Origin: Microbacterium sp. 67-17
GTDB lineage: Bacteria > Actinomycetota > Actinomycetes > Actinomycetales > Microbacteriaceae
DNA: 64,000 bases
NCBI RefSeq assembly: GCF_001898325.1
Contig: NZ_MKTR01000014.1
Location: 1 to 64,000 of the forward strand
Direction: 5' to 3'
How positions within the stretch are numbered: the first letter of the stretch is position 1; every line of letters starts with the position of its first letter. Position numbers and translations under genes: made by a program. Shown here in pieces: positions 16,175 through 24,736 of the stretch. The notes beneath the pieces are model-generated. The model saw nothing but the letters and a program-made list of their open reading frames with translations, did not search any database and was not told the DNA's origin.

Positions 16175-17181
16175 CAGTTCGCTCCTCCTGTGACGGCTCC
16201 TTCGGTGTCCCGTCGCAGCACGAAGCGCTGATACACCAGGGCGACGGCGAGGGAGATGAGGAAGATGACGACGGCGACTGCGCTGCCGTAGCCGAAGCTG
16301 CCGGCATTGCGGCCGGTGACGACCATGTACGTTGCCATCGTCGAGGTACCAGCGGTGGATGCCACGTACTGCCCCCAGATGATGTAGACGAGATCGAACA
16401 GTTGGAGGGATCCGATGATCGACAGGAACGCCCAGATGCGCAGCGTCGGCCCGAGCAGCGGCAGCGTGATGCTCCGCTGGATCTGCCAGTACGAGGCGCC
16501 GTCGATGGCGGCTGCTTCGTAGAGTTCTTCGGGAATGCCCTGGAGGCCGGCGAGCATGAGGATGACGGCGAAGCCGATGTACTTCCAGGTGATGATGCCC
16601 ATCAACGTCCAGATCGCCAGATCCGGGTTGGAGAGCCAGTCCTGGGTGAGAGCTCCGAGGCCGATCTTCTCCAGGAAGTCGTTGAGCGCGCCGTTGGTGG
16701 CAAGCATCAGGCTCCACCCGGTGCCCACGACCACCTCGGCGATCACGTAGGGGACGAAGATGAGGACGCGGATCGCGGACTGACCCCGCATCTTGCGGTT
16801 CAGCAGCAGGGCAAGGCCGATCGCGATCGGTCCCTGGATCACCAGGGAGAGGACCACGATGATCGCGTTGTGCCACAGCGCAGCCTGGAAGGCAGGGTCG
16901 CTGAGGATGACGATGTAGTTGTTCAGGCCGACGAAGTCGGTGGCCGGGCCGAACCCACTCCAGCTGAAGAAGCCGTAGTAGGCGGCCATCACGACCGGGA
17001 AGATCACGAAGGCCAGAAAGACGATGAGGGCGGGGCCGATCAGGATGCCGATCTCGGCGCGGGTGCGCCACGACCTGTGCCGAGGGCGCCGGGAGGGGGA
17101 CGACGCCGAGGCGCCGCCCCCCTCTTCCGTGACGCTCACGACCGCATCCGTGACCGGATAGGTTCGTTCGCTGACGGACAT
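16174..17181 (-). CDS. Carbohydrate ABC transporter permease (MalF-type)
   Basis: This 335-residue membrane subunit pairs with the MalG-type protein. A charged N-terminal tail of about 40 residues is followed by six helices. The EAA loop is ELYEAAAIDGASYWQIQRSI near residue 225, followed by ITLPLLGPTLRI. Its start at 17181 lies nine bases after the stop of the binding-protein gene. No ATPase gene is in the cluster, which is common for actinobacterial CUT1 systems that share a general MsmK-type ATPase encoded elsewhere. Confidence 0.92.
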   Translation of the reverse strand: MSVSERTYPVTDAVVSVTEEGGGASASSPSRRPRHRSWRTRAEIGILIGPALIVFLAFVIFPVVMAAYYGFFSWSGFGPATDFVGLNNYIVILSDPAFQAALWHNAIIVVLSLVIQGPIAIGLALLLNRKMRGQSAIRVLIFVPYVIAEVVVGTGWSLMLATNGALNDFLEKIGLGALTQDWLSNPDLAIWTLMGIITWKYIGFAVILMLAGLQGIPEELYEAAAIDGASYWQIQRSITLPLLGPTLRIWAFLSIIGSLQLFDLVYIIWGQYVASTAGTSTMATYMVVTGRNAGSFGYGSAVAVVIFLISLAVALVYQRFVLRRDTEGAVTGGAN

Positions 17182-17190
17182 GACGACCGA

Positions 17191-18471
17191 TCAGCCTCGC
17201 GCTGCTGCGTCGTTGACTGCCTGGACGATGGCTTCGGGCGAACCGTTACCAGCGAGAAGGTCGACGACAGCGACGTTCAGGGCGTTTCCGACGTTCTGTC
17301 CGTAGAGCGTGTCGAGCCACAGCACCACGTACGGCGCTTCGCTGTACGCCTCGAGCACCGACTGGAGAGCAGGTGTCGTGACGACATCCTGCGCCTCATT
17401 GCTGGCGGGAAGCGTCTGGAAGGCCTCGGCGTAGGCCTCCTGCTGGTCCTTTGTCGCCAGGAAGTTCAGGAAGTCGACGCACTCGGCTGGGGCGTTGACC
17501 CAGCAGGAGTAGCCGTCGGCCCCACCCATCATGGCACCGGGCGTACCGTCGCCGCCCTCGATCTCGGGGAAGGGGAACCAGCCAAGGTCAGGCAGCGGCT
17601 GCTCGTCCGGGGTGAGCGACGCGATGACGCCGGGGTTCCACGCACCCATGAGTTCCATCGCGGCCTGGCGGTTGGCCAGCAGTCCTGCTGACGATCCTGC
17701 GCCCTGCTGCGCGGGTGTCGTGAGGAAGCCGTCGTTGAAGGGCTCTGTGGCGATGAACTCCTGAAGGTCCTCACCCGCACGCAGCCAGCACTCGTCGTCG
17801 AACGAGCGGCTCTTGGCTGCCTCGTCCATCGCTTCCTGCGAGCACTCGCGCAGGGCGAAGTTGTAGTACCAGTGAGCGGCGGGCCAGGCATCCTTCGCGC
17901 CGACGGCGATCGGTGTGATGCCCGCAGCCTTGAGGGTGTCGTTGACCTCGACGAGCTCGTCGATCGTTCCGGCAGGCTCGACCCCCGCCTCGTCGAAAAG
18001 ATTCTCGCTGTAGAAGATGCCCTCGGGGAGTACGGCCAGCGGCATACCGAAGACCTTGCCGTCGAGGGTGAAGGCGCTCAGCGACGATGCCATCGCCGAC
18101 TCTGCCTCGGCTGAGATCTTGCCGGTGAGGTCCATGACCTGGCCAGCGTCGACGACGTCCGCAAGCTTTCCGCCGCCGCGCGCCATGAACACGTCGGGGG
18201 CATCTCCGGCGTTCAGGGCGGTCTGGAGCTTGCCGTCCATGTCTTCGTTCTGAATGGACTGCACTTCGACCGTGACATCGGGGTTCTCGGCCATGAAGGC
18301 TGCTGCAGCGTCTTCCCAGTACTGCATGCCATCGCCGGTGGTCGAGTTCTGCCAGACGGTCAGCGTGACCGGCCCGTCTCCCGACTCGCCGCCGGAGCCA
18401 CTGCATCCGCTGAGCGCGAGTGCGCCGACGGCCAGGGCGGCCGACGCCGTGAGTACTTTGCTGTACTTCAT
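17191..18471 (-). CDS. Extracellular sugar-binding lipoprotein
   Basis: This 426-residue solute-binding protein of CUT1 type delivers sugar to the permeases. The signal peptide MKYSKVLTASAALAVGALAL ends in lipobox LSGC, so it is lipid-anchored at Cys22. The mature protein has the family pattern TLTVWQNSTTGDGMQYWEDA and a C-terminal ligand-binding lobe with WFPFPEIEGGDGTPGAMMGG. The ATG at 18471 is chosen over upstream ATGs because it starts the signal peptide and has AGGTGAG seven bases before it. The ligand is probably a beta-linked oligosaccharide, judging from the GH3 gene in the same operon. Confidence 0.9.
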   Translation of the reverse strand: MKYSKVLTASAALAVGALALSGCSGSGGESGDGPVTLTVWQNSTTGDGMQYWEDAAAAFMAENPDVTVEVQSIQNEDMDGKLQTALNAGDAPDVFMARGGGKLADVVDAGQVMDLTGKISAEAESAMASSLSAFTLDGKVFGMPLAVLPEGIFYSENLFDEAGVEPAGTIDELVEVNDTLKAAGITPIAVGAKDAWPAAHWYYNFALRECSQEAMDEAAKSRSFDDECWLRAGEDLQEFIATEPFNDGFLTTPAQQGAGSSAGLLANRQAAMELMGAWNPGVIASLTPDEQPLPDLGWFPFPEIEGGDGTPGAMMGGADGYSCWVNAPAECVDFLNFLATKDQQEAYAEAFQTLPASNEAQDVVTTPALQSVLEAYSEAPYVVLWLDTLYGQNVGNALNVAVVDLLAGNGSPEAIVQAVNDAAARG

Positions 18472-18617
18472 GTGATTCTCACCTGTTCTCTTCATTGAGG
18501 AGCGGCTCGGGCGTCGAGCCGCCGCTGCGTGGACACGGTGCATGTGGGGCGAGCTTCCCGTGTCTCGCGGCCCGTGGGGGGCGACGTGGGAACAGTGTCG
18601 TCAGGCGCATCACTTCA

Positions 18618-18658
18618 TGTCAAACGTTTTCGAAAACCTTTTCAAAATCCAGTAGGGT
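18618..18658. promoter_or_regulatory. Divergent promoter region with LacI-type operator
   Basis: The AT-rich stretch contains the perfect palindrome GTTTTCGAAAAC (18626-18637), the kind of CG-centred site bound by LacI/GalR proteins, and an overlapping second half-site GAAAACCTTTTC. Rightwards, TAGGGT (18653-18658) lies eight bases before the regulator ATG. Leftwards, TTGACA on the minus strand (18623-18618) is a likely -35 for the importer operon. The repressor could therefore control both directions. Confidence 0.65.
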
Positions 18659-18666
18659 GGCCATTC

Positions 18667-19683
18667 ATGGCGAGACGTCCGACGATCACCGACATTGCAA
18701 CCGCGGCGGGAGTGTCGGTGGCTACCGTCTCGAAGGCGGTCAACGGGCGCTACGGGGTGGCCCCCGAGACCGTCGAGAAGGTCATGCGGGTGGTCGCCGA
18801 GATGGGCTATGAATCGAGCCTCGTCGCCAGCCGGATGCGCGGTGTGCGCACCGGCGTTGTCGGTGTTCTCGTTGCCGAATTCGAGCCGTTCAGCGCCGAG
18901 GTCCTCAAAGGCGTGGGAGCTGCAGCAGAGTCCCACGAGCTCGATGTGCTCGCCTACAGCACGCCGCGGCGGGTACACGGAGCCGGGTGGGAGAACACGT
19001 CCCTCGCGCGACTGGCGGGGAGCCTTATCGACGGCGCGATCATTGTGACGCCGACCGTGGAGGCGATCGTCGCCGACATCCCGGTCATCGCGATCGACCC
19101 CCACGTCGGACCGGGTGATGGCGTACCCACGGTCGAGGCCGACAGCTTCGGGGGAGCTGTCTCGGCAGTCAAGTATCTGATCGAGCTTGGCCACCGCCGG
19201 ATCGGGTTCGTCGCCGGGCGGCCGGACCTGCGCTCATCGCGTGCGCGAGACGCCGGCTACCGGCGGGCATTGTCCGATGCCGGGATCCCGTACGACTCCG
19301 AAGTCGTGCGGGTTGGTTTCTACGAGCAGGATGCTGCGCGCACCGCGGCGCTCTCGCTGCTCGATTCGCCCCGCCGCCCGACCGCCGTGTTCGCCGCGAA
19401 CGATCTGTCGGCCATCGGCATCATCGAGGTCGCACGGGAGATCGGACTCGAGGTCCCGCGGGATCTATCGGTGATCGGTTTCGACGACGTGCTCGAAGCG
19501 TCGCGGATGTCGCCTCCACTGACCACCGTTCGCCAGCCCATGCGGCGACTCGGGGCTGCAGCCATGTCCCTGTTGACGACTCTCATGAACGGCGAAGAAC
19601 CGCCAGAGCGCCACGTGCGGCTTGCAACGCAGCTCATTCCGCGGGCCACAACCGCCCCGCCGAGGTCCTCAGGTGAGCGGTAG
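18667..19683 (+). CDS. LacI family transcriptional repressor
   Basis: This 338-residue regulator starts with a LacI helix-turn-helix, TITDIATAAGVSVATVSKAV, at about residues 5-24. The hinge helix segment SSLVASRMRGVRTGVVGVLV follows near 56. The periplasmic-binding-like effector domain ends with GFDDVLEASRMSPPLTTVRQP. It is transcribed away from the sugar importer operon and has a GTTTTCGAAAAC operator just upstream, so it most likely represses both itself and the importer/GH3 operon until a sugar binds. The start is the ATG at 18667; more upstream in-frame codons would run through the operator. Its 3' end overlaps the convergent DUF202 gene by 15 bases. Confidence 0.92.
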   Translation: MARRPTITDIATAAGVSVATVSKAVNGRYGVAPETVEKVMRVVAEMGYESSLVASRMRGVRTGVVGVLVAEFEPFSAEVLKGVGAAAESHELDVLAYSTPRRVHGAGWENTSLARLAGSLIDGAIIVTPTVEAIVADIPVIAIDPHVGPGDGVPTVEADSFGGAVSAVKYLIELGHRRIGFVAGRPDLRSSRARDAGYRRALSDAGIPYDSEVVRVGFYEQDAARTAALSLLDSPRRPTAVFAANDLSAIGIIEVAREIGLEVPRDLSVIGFDDVLEASRMSPPLTTVRQPMRRLGAAAMSLLTTLMNGEEPPERHVRLATQLIPRATTAPPRSSGER

Positions 19684-20013
19684 TGCGACCAGCACGACGA
19701 TGCCCAGTGCCCCGATGAGTGCCACGAACACCGCCAGCGTCAGCAGGAGTGCGCCGTCGGGAACGAGGGTGTGATCGCGAGCCGCGACAGTCGCGAACGA
19801 TATGCGCTCGTAGCGGCGGCGGGACCATGCCCACAGAACCGCTGAGAAGATCACTCCGAGGATGCCGGGGAGGATCCACCATCCGCCTCCGAGAGCCGTG
19901 GGCAACAGCCGCATCGCGACGACAGATCCGACCGCGATACTCAGAGCGGTCCGCCGCCACGCCAGTTCGGTGCGCTCGGGCTGGAGCCCCGGATCGAACA
20001 GCTGATCACTCAC
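19669..20013 (-). CDS. DUF202 family membrane protein
   Basis: This 114-residue protein carries the DUF202 signature ERTELAWRRTALSIAVGSV near residues 13-32 and three hydrophobic helices (about 22-41, 45-63 and 90-112). The start is the GTG at 20013 (MSDQLFDP), 12 bases after the stop of the YidH-like gene, so the two are probably co-transcribed and may form a hetero-oligomer. The function of the family is unknown. The stop lies inside the end of the convergent LacI gene. Confidence 0.85.
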   Translation of the reverse strand: MSDQLFDPGLQPERTELAWRRTALSIAVGSVVAMRLLPTALGGGWWILPGILGVIFSAVLWAWSRRRYERISFATVAARDHTLVPDGALLLTLAVFVALIGALGIVVLVALPLT

Positions 20014-20025
20014 GCGGGTGCCGCC

Positions 20026-20385
20026 CTAGGCGAAGATGACAGCGAGCAGGATGAGCGCCGCCGACAGCGTGACGGCCACCCCCGTGACCGCGCCCAGGAG
20101 CGACCCCGGCAGCGGGCTGTTCAGTCGCAGGGCGCGCTCGCTGCGCTGCCACCCGAACCAGGCCAACGCGGGAGTGAGCATCCCCATGACAATCAGCACG
20201 AGGCTGGCTGCCAGTCGCAGGCCCGGATGCAGGGCAAGACCGAGCACCTCCAGGGCGACTCCACCGGCGATGAGGGCGAGGGCGGTGCGGATCCAGGCGA
20301 GAAATGTTCGCTCGTTGGCAAGCGAGAACCGCACATCCGGCTCCGAGCCGTGACGGTAGACGGACTGCGGAAACCGCGGGCTCAT
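20026..20385 (-). CDS. YidH family (DUF202) membrane protein
   Basis: This 119-residue protein is a YidH-type DUF202 member. A cytoplasmic N-terminus with DVRFSLANERTFLAWIRTALAL is followed by three helices (about 30-50, 57-75 and 95-118). It is the first gene of a two-gene unit, with GGGAGG about six bases before the ATG at 20385. Paired YidG/YidH-like genes are common in bacteria and have no established role. Confidence 0.87.
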   Translation of the reverse strand: MSPRFPQSVYRHGSEPDVRFSLANERTFLAWIRTALALIAGGVALEVLGLALHPGLRLAASLVLIVMGMLTPALAWFGWQRSERALRLNSPLPGSLLGAVTGVAVTLSAALILLAVIFA

Positions 20386-20464
20386 CGGGGCCTCCCTGAA
20401 CGCTGACGATTGCTCACCCTACCGCGACGCGCGCCACCCGTCCGGCGCGATGGCCAGGTGATGA

Positions 20465-20860
20465 TCAGGTGATCAGCGCTGCCCGAATCTGCTCGATCGC
20501 CTCGCCCCAGCCGGGGTCTCCCGTCCATGCCGCAGTCAGTTCGCTGCCCGAGCCGCAGGCGGCATTGAGTGCGGCGACCGCAAGATCGCGGGTGTCCGGG
20601 GTCGGACGACCCGCGCGCGTGATGAACGACTCCACTTCCTCGGTGTACGCGTCTCGCTGTGTCGCGTGCCCCAGGCCGTGCGCGACGACTTCGGCTGCGG
20701 CGACGGCGATGACCGCCGTGTCACGATCGATCTCCTCGCTGTCCTCGAGGGCATCGGCCAACGCCTCGTCGACCACGCTCCAGTCCGACTCGTCTTCGAG
20801 TTCCCAGGCCCAGTCAGCCGCGACATCGTTGCCGAACGGCTCAACACTCCACGCACCCAT
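20465..20860 (-). CDS. DUF4259 domain protein
   Basis: This 131-residue cytoplasmic protein matches DUF4259: the N-terminus MGAWSVEPFGNDVAADWAWEL, then an acidic helical region with a conserved Ala-rich helix AVIAVAAAEVVAHGLG, and a C-terminus with WGEAIEQIRAAL. The start at 20860 is supported by the family N-terminus and by TAGCGT seven bases upstream. A longer frame upstream would add Arg-rich sequence and is rejected. Function is unknown; such proteins sit alone in many genomes. Confidence 0.82.
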   Translation of the reverse strand: MGAWSVEPFGNDVAADWAWELEDESDWSVVDEALADALEDSEEIDRDTAVIAVAAAEVVAHGLGHATQRDAYTEEVESFITRAGRPTPDTRDLAVAALNAACGSGSELTAAWTGDPGWGEAIEQIRAALIT

Positions 20861-20867
20861 GGCCGGC

Positions 20868-20873
20868 ACGCTA
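20868..20873 (-). promoter_or_regulatory. -10 box TAGCGT for the DUF4259 gene (leaderless)
   Basis: TAGCGT on the minus strand ends seven bases before the ATG at 20860, with no Shine-Dalgarno sequence between. Confidence 0.45.
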
Positions 20874-20978
20874 GGGGTTCCGAATGAACGGATGCCCCTC
20901 CTCCGGTAGCCCCGATGTGACACTCGGGCAAAGGCTCGCGACGTCCCCTCCTGCACGAATCCGGATCGCGGCCGGGGC

Positions 20979-23006
20979 TCAGGAGCTCATGCCGCTGGAG
21001 AGCTCGGGTGGTTCCGTGTCAGCGATCGGAAGGGTGATCTGCGCGCAGGTGCCCACCGGCTCTGCGCGAGCCAGCTCGATCCGGCCGTCCATGGCCGACA
21101 GGAGCTCTTTGACGATGGCGAGGCCGAGGCCTGTCCCCGGGACCCCGCGGCTCGTGCTCGAGGAGCTTCGATAGAACCGGTCGAAAATGTGCGTCAGATC
21201 CTCCTCGGCGATGCCCTCGCCCTGGTCCGAGATCGTGACGACCACCTGATGGTCGGTACGGTACGCCACGATCGAGATCGTCCCGCGATCCGGCGAGAAC
21301 TTGATCGCGTTGGTGAGGATGTTGGTGAAAACACGCGTGAGGTCGATCTCGCGGCCGTGGACGGGTAGATCTGCCTCGATCTCGGCGGCAACCCGAAGGT
21401 GACGTTGCTGGATGCTGTGCTTCGCGTCTTCGACGCTGCGTTGCAGCGCGAGCCCGGCATCCGTGACGGGCAGAGCGTCAGCTGAGGAAGGCCCTCGGCT
21501 CAGCTTCGACACCAGCAGTACGTCGTCGATCACCCCGCGTAGCCGCGTCGCGTTTCTGAGGATCACGTCCACCTGTTCGCGAACGTTCGGGTCGTCGGTC
21601 GTGTCGCTGAGCTCCTCGGCGAATCCGAGGATCGATGTGATCGGGGTTCTCAGCTCGTGCGTGACACTCGCGACGAAGTCGACTTTCTGCTGTGTGAGGG
21701 CCTGGAACGTTCGGCTCACCTGGCGTTCGCGCTCCAACCGCCACTCCATCTCGCGCTCCGCTTCACGAAGCGGCCGCAGGTCCTGCACCGAGACGAGGAG
21801 TACGCGGTTCAGGCCGGAGCGGTTGACAGCGTCGATTGTGATCGTGGCCGGCGGGTTCCCGGGTGCGACATCCTCCCAATCGACAGTCACCGAGACGTCG
21901 TAGGTGGCCTCGGCAAGCGACGGTCGCAGGAGCGCATCCTCGCGAAGGCGCCAGCGCCCCGTATCCGCGCGTTCGAATTCGCTGCGCAGCAGGACGACCG
22001 CCGAGGCGTTGACTTCCAGAACGGAGTACTTGCCCGGGCTGTCCTCTTGGAGGATCGCGAACCCGCTCTTGGACTGCCGGAACGCGTCGTGAAGCAGGTG
22101 CGATACCGCCATCTGTCTGTTCTCGAGTGCGCGTCTGTCGTTCTGCGAAGCCGAGATCGCGAGAGTGGTCGCACCGAGGCAGATCGTGAAGACCTGGAGC
22201 GCCGTCGCTGTCGGAAGCTCCGAGCTGGCGGCGGCGTACGCTCCCCCGCCGATGACGGTCAGCCCCGCGGCTGTGCCAACGACCGCGAGAAGCTGCACGG
22301 CGACGAAGAACATGGGTTCTGCAACCGCTGCCCAGGCCATGAGCGGCATGGCGAGGATCGGAAGGGGGACAGGTGTGCCGGGGAAGAATGCGATTGCCGT
22401 GGCGGCGAGCATGGCCACGGTGAGGACGACGCTGCGCCACCAGCGTGCGGATGCTGCACGTGGGATGGCGATGAGGCCGAGTGGCGCGATCAGCACCATC
22501 GCCGAGAGGTGGGACGCGCCGATCGTCCAGAAGGCGTCCACGAAGTCGCCGCCGCTGAACTCGCGGGCAACTCCCACGAACGCACCGACGATGGCTGCTC
22601 CGCTGATCGCCCCGATGGCGAAACGACCGACATCCGTCAATGTTGTCAGCCGGGGTCGATCCTGCTCGCGCGAGACCGCTGTCGCAACCACCCACACTTC
22701 GACTGCGACCCCGAGCGACCCCAGAATCACCACGAGGAATGGGCGGCCGGCAACCGCCGAGCCGAGCCCCGACGCCAGCGCCACCGCGACCGCCGTGAGC
22801 CATCGCCACCGCGACGGCGAGGCCGCAACGGCGATCGCGCCGACAGCAGCCGTCGGCCACCACCACGCCAGGCCCATCTCGCCACGCTGTTCGAGGGCGA
22901 AGACGACGGCGAGAGCCCCGCCCAGCGTGACCAGCCCAGTGACGCAGACCGCTCGCCACACGGGCGCGGCCTGACCGATGGTCGCCGCAACGCTTGGCCG
23001 CGTCAT
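20979..23006 (-). CDS. MASE1 sensor histidine kinase
   Basis: This 675-residue membrane sensor kinase has a MASE1-like integral membrane sensor domain of about eight helices at residues 15-285. It begins with WWWPTAAVGAIAV and includes SAMVLIAPLGLIA. A PAS-like region follows (about 310-410), then a HisKA domain with phospho-acceptor His450 in SVTHELRTPITSILG. The HATPase domain has N-box TNILTNAIKFSPDRG, DQGEGI and GTGLGLAIVKEL. ATG 23006 is chosen because AGAAGGGA lies eight bases upstream and the preceding frame is not family-like. The signal sensed is unknown. It is divergent from a single-domain receiver protein 100 bases away, its most likely partner. Confidence 0.9.
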   Translation of the reverse strand: MTRPSVAATIGQAAPVWRAVCVTGLVTLGGALAVVFALEQRGEMGLAWWWPTAAVGAIAVAASPSRWRWLTAVAVALASGLGSAVAGRPFLVVILGSLGVAVEVWVVATAVSREQDRPRLTTLTDVGRFAIGAISGAAIVGAFVGVAREFSGGDFVDAFWTIGASHLSAMVLIAPLGLIAIPRAASARWWRSVVLTVAMLAATAIAFFPGTPVPLPILAMPLMAWAAVAEPMFFVAVQLLAVVGTAAGLTVIGGGAYAAASSELPTATALQVFTICLGATTLAISASQNDRRALENRQMAVSHLLHDAFRQSKSGFAILQEDSPGKYSVLEVNASAVVLLRSEFERADTGRWRLREDALLRPSLAEATYDVSVTVDWEDVAPGNPPATITIDAVNRSGLNRVLLVSVQDLRPLREAEREMEWRLERERQVSRTFQALTQQKVDFVASVTHELRTPITSILGFAEELSDTTDDPNVREQVDVILRNATRLRGVIDDVLLVSKLSRGPSSADALPVTDAGLALQRSVEDAKHSIQQRHLRVAAEIEADLPVHGREIDLTRVFTNILTNAIKFSPDRGTISIVAYRTDHQVVVTISDQGEGIAEEDLTHIFDRFYRSSSSTSRGVPGTGLGLAIVKELLSAMDGRIELARAEPVGTCAQITLPIADTEPPELSSGMSS

Positions 23007-23105
23007 GCCCGATCCCTTCTGACGTGCCCACCCCTTCGCACTAGCATGGCTCACAGCAGGGCCTTTCGCAGGCCTGAAGCAGTCTTTTACCGAACGGAGG
23101 GTCGT

Positions 23106-23495
23106 GTGGCGCGCATCATCGTCATCGATGACGACGCGGACATCGTGCGGCTCGTCGCGATCCGGCTCGCGCGCGCCGGCCACGAGATCGACGAGTACTA
23201 CGACGGCACCTCCGGATTGCGGGCTATCCAGTCCACGAGTCCCGACCTTGCGGTTGTTGACTGGATGATGCCTGGCATGGACGGCATCGCCGTCGCCCAG
23301 GCGGTTCGGGCAGATGCGTCGCTCGCGAACCTGCCGCTGCTGCTTCTCACCGCCCGCTCAGATCCCGCAGAGCACGAATACGCCCGAGGGGAAGGCTTCT
23401 CGGCTGTCGTGACCAAGCCCTTCACAAAGGCGGAGCTGCTCAGTGCGGTCAGCGCGCTCCTTCCGCCGGATGCGGGCGCGCCGGCATCTGGCTGA
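23106..23495 (+). CDS. Single-domain response regulator (CheY-like)
   Basis: This 129-residue receiver domain has no output domain. Acidic pocket residues are Asp8-Asp9-Asp10 in VIDDDADIV, the phospho-acceptor is Asp52 in VVDWMMPGMDG, and the conserved Lys is in VTKPF near 104. GTG 23106 has GGAGGG about six bases upstream. The divergent membrane kinase is probably its partner, so it may relay phosphate to another protein or act by protein contact. Its last 47 bases overlap the end of the convergent ROK gene. Confidence 0.9.
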   Translation: MARIIVIDDDADIVRLVAIRLARAGHEIDEYYDGTSGLRAIQSTSPDLAVVDWMMPGMDGIAVAQAVRADASLANLPLLLLTARSDPAEHEYARGEGFSAVVTKPFTKAELLSAVSALLPPDAGAPASG

Positions 23496-24645
23496 GCGGA
23501 TCTGCGAGCAGGGCAGCGAAGGCTGCCTCCGCAGCGCCGATCAAGAGTCGGTCATCGGCGAGAACTGCGGCTCGGATGTCCACGTCCTCGGCGTTCGCGG
23601 GCATCGACTGCGCGCGAACGAGCTCGGTGAGCTGATCGGCTGCTCCCTCAGCGAGCATCGCAAGGAAGCCGCCGAGCACGATCGCGCGAGGGTTCAGGAC
23701 GTTGACGGCATTCGCGAGAGCTGTTGCCAGGACCCGCCGCTGCCTGTCCGTCTCAGCCGCTACGGCGGGCTCATCGGACGTCGACAGCGCTGCCGCCAAC
23801 GTCGGGTCGTCAGCGCTGGTCAGGCCTACTGCACGCAGGAGTCGTGAGCGGCTGACCTCGTCTTCCAGGACGCCGTCGGGGGCTTGTTGATCGGTCGCGG
23901 CGGCGATGCCGGGACGGTTCTGGCCGAACTCGCCGGCGTAGCCCGAAACGCCGCGTACCGGCATCCCGTGAACGATGAGACCGCCACCGATACCGCTCGC
24001 GCCGCCGTTGAGGTAGACGACGTGGTCGAGTCCGCGCGCCGCGCCGTACAGATGCTCGGCAACCGCGCCGAGGGTTGCGTCGTTGTCGACGGCTGTCGGC
24101 AGCCCCGTCGCGTCGGCGACGAGTTCGCGGATCGGCGCATCGTGCCACTCGAGGTGTGGTGCGGTGCGCACCAGGCCGTCGCGCGCGCGGACCAGCCCCG
24201 GGACGGCGACTCCGATGCCCACGATGTGGTGATCTGCGAGCGCGGTCTCCCGCCAGTTGGCGATGGTGTCGGCCACGAGGGTGGCAGTCTCGCCGGGAGT
24301 GATGAGCTCGGTGCGCTCGATGCGAAGGCGGGTGGCGATCGACTGGTCGAGGGCGACTGCCGCGATCGTCACGGCATCCACCTCGGGGTTGACGGCGACC
24401 GCGACCACCCGCCGGTCTGCGGTGACGATCGGCGATGGACGACCCACCCGTCGAGAAGGGTCGGGCGCGGTCTCGGTCACCAGGCCAGCCGTGCACAGTT
24501 CGGCCACGAGATCAGCGATCGTCGAACGGTTCAGCCCGGTAGCGAGGGTCAGAGCGGCCCGTGACCGGGCTCCTTCGAGGTGGACCTGCCCGAGAATGCG
24601 AGCGAGATTGCGAGTCCTGACGCTGTCGGTTCCCGGCTCGAGCAT
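23449..24645 (-). CDS. ROK family transcriptional repressor (XylR-like)
   Basis: This 398-residue ROK-family repressor has an N-terminal winged helix-turn-helix (about residues 10-75, with RAALTLATGLNRSTIADLVAEL) and a sugar-kinase-like effector domain with GIGVAVPGLV, AVDNDATLGAVAEHLYG and LNGGASGIGGGLIVHG. The usual ROK zinc cluster (CxCGxxGCxE) after GYAGEFGQNRPG is absent. It is divergent from xylA across a TTGTTGC-N2-GCAACAA palindrome, so it very likely represses xylA/xylB and responds to xylose. The start at 24645 lies six bases after a TACAGT -10 box. The gene end overlaps the convergent receiver gene by 47 bases. Confidence 0.88.
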   Translation of the reverse strand: MLEPGTDSVRTRNLARILGQVHLEGARSRAALTLATGLNRSTIADLVAELCTAGLVTETAPDPSRRVGRPSPIVTADRRVVAVAVNPEVDAVTIAAVALDQSIATRLRIERTELITPGETATLVADTIANWRETALADHHIVGIGVAVPGLVRARDGLVRTAPHLEWHDAPIRELVADATGLPTAVDNDATLGAVAEHLYGAARGLDHVVYLNGGASGIGGGLIVHGMPVRGVSGYAGEFGQNRPGIAAATDQQAPDGVLEDEVSRSRLLRAVGLTSADDPTLAAALSTSDEPAVAAETDRQRRVLATALANAVNVLNPRAIVLGGFLAMLAEGAADQLTELVRAQSMPANAEDVDIRAAVLADDRLLIGAAEAAFAALLADPLSQMPARPHPAEGAR

Positions 24646-24651
24646 GCGTTC

Positions 24652-24657
24652 ACTGTA
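24652..24657 (-). promoter_or_regulatory. -10 box TACAGT for the ROK gene (leaderless)
   Basis: TACAGT on the minus strand ends exactly six bases before the ATG at 24645. Confidence 0.45.
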
Positions 24658-24683
24658 GGGGATAGCGGCGGCATCCGTCGTGG

Positions 24684-24705
24684 TATAGGTTGTTGCTCGC
24701 AACAA
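24684..24705 (+). promoter_or_regulatory. xylA promoter and ROK operator
   Basis: TATAGG (24684-24689) is a probable -10 box. It is followed at once by TTGTTGCTCGCAACAA (24690-24705), which has perfect 7 bp arms around a two-base centre. A repressor here would block xylA transcription at its start. AACAA/TTGTT half-sites are typical of ROK XylR operators. Confidence 0.7.
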
Positions 24706-24736
24706 TTATCCGCGTGCCTCGTGCGAAGGAGCAGTC

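Noticed and set aside
15290..17071. A 593-residue frame covering both sugar permeases
   Set aside because: Only the last 294 residues are permease-like (start 16174). The first half is an Arg/His/Pro-rich out-of-frame reading of the MalF-type gene.
21657..23105. Long plus-strand extension before the receiver gene
   Set aside because: It is antisense to the histidine kinase. The receiver protein clearly starts at GTG 23106 after GGAGGG.
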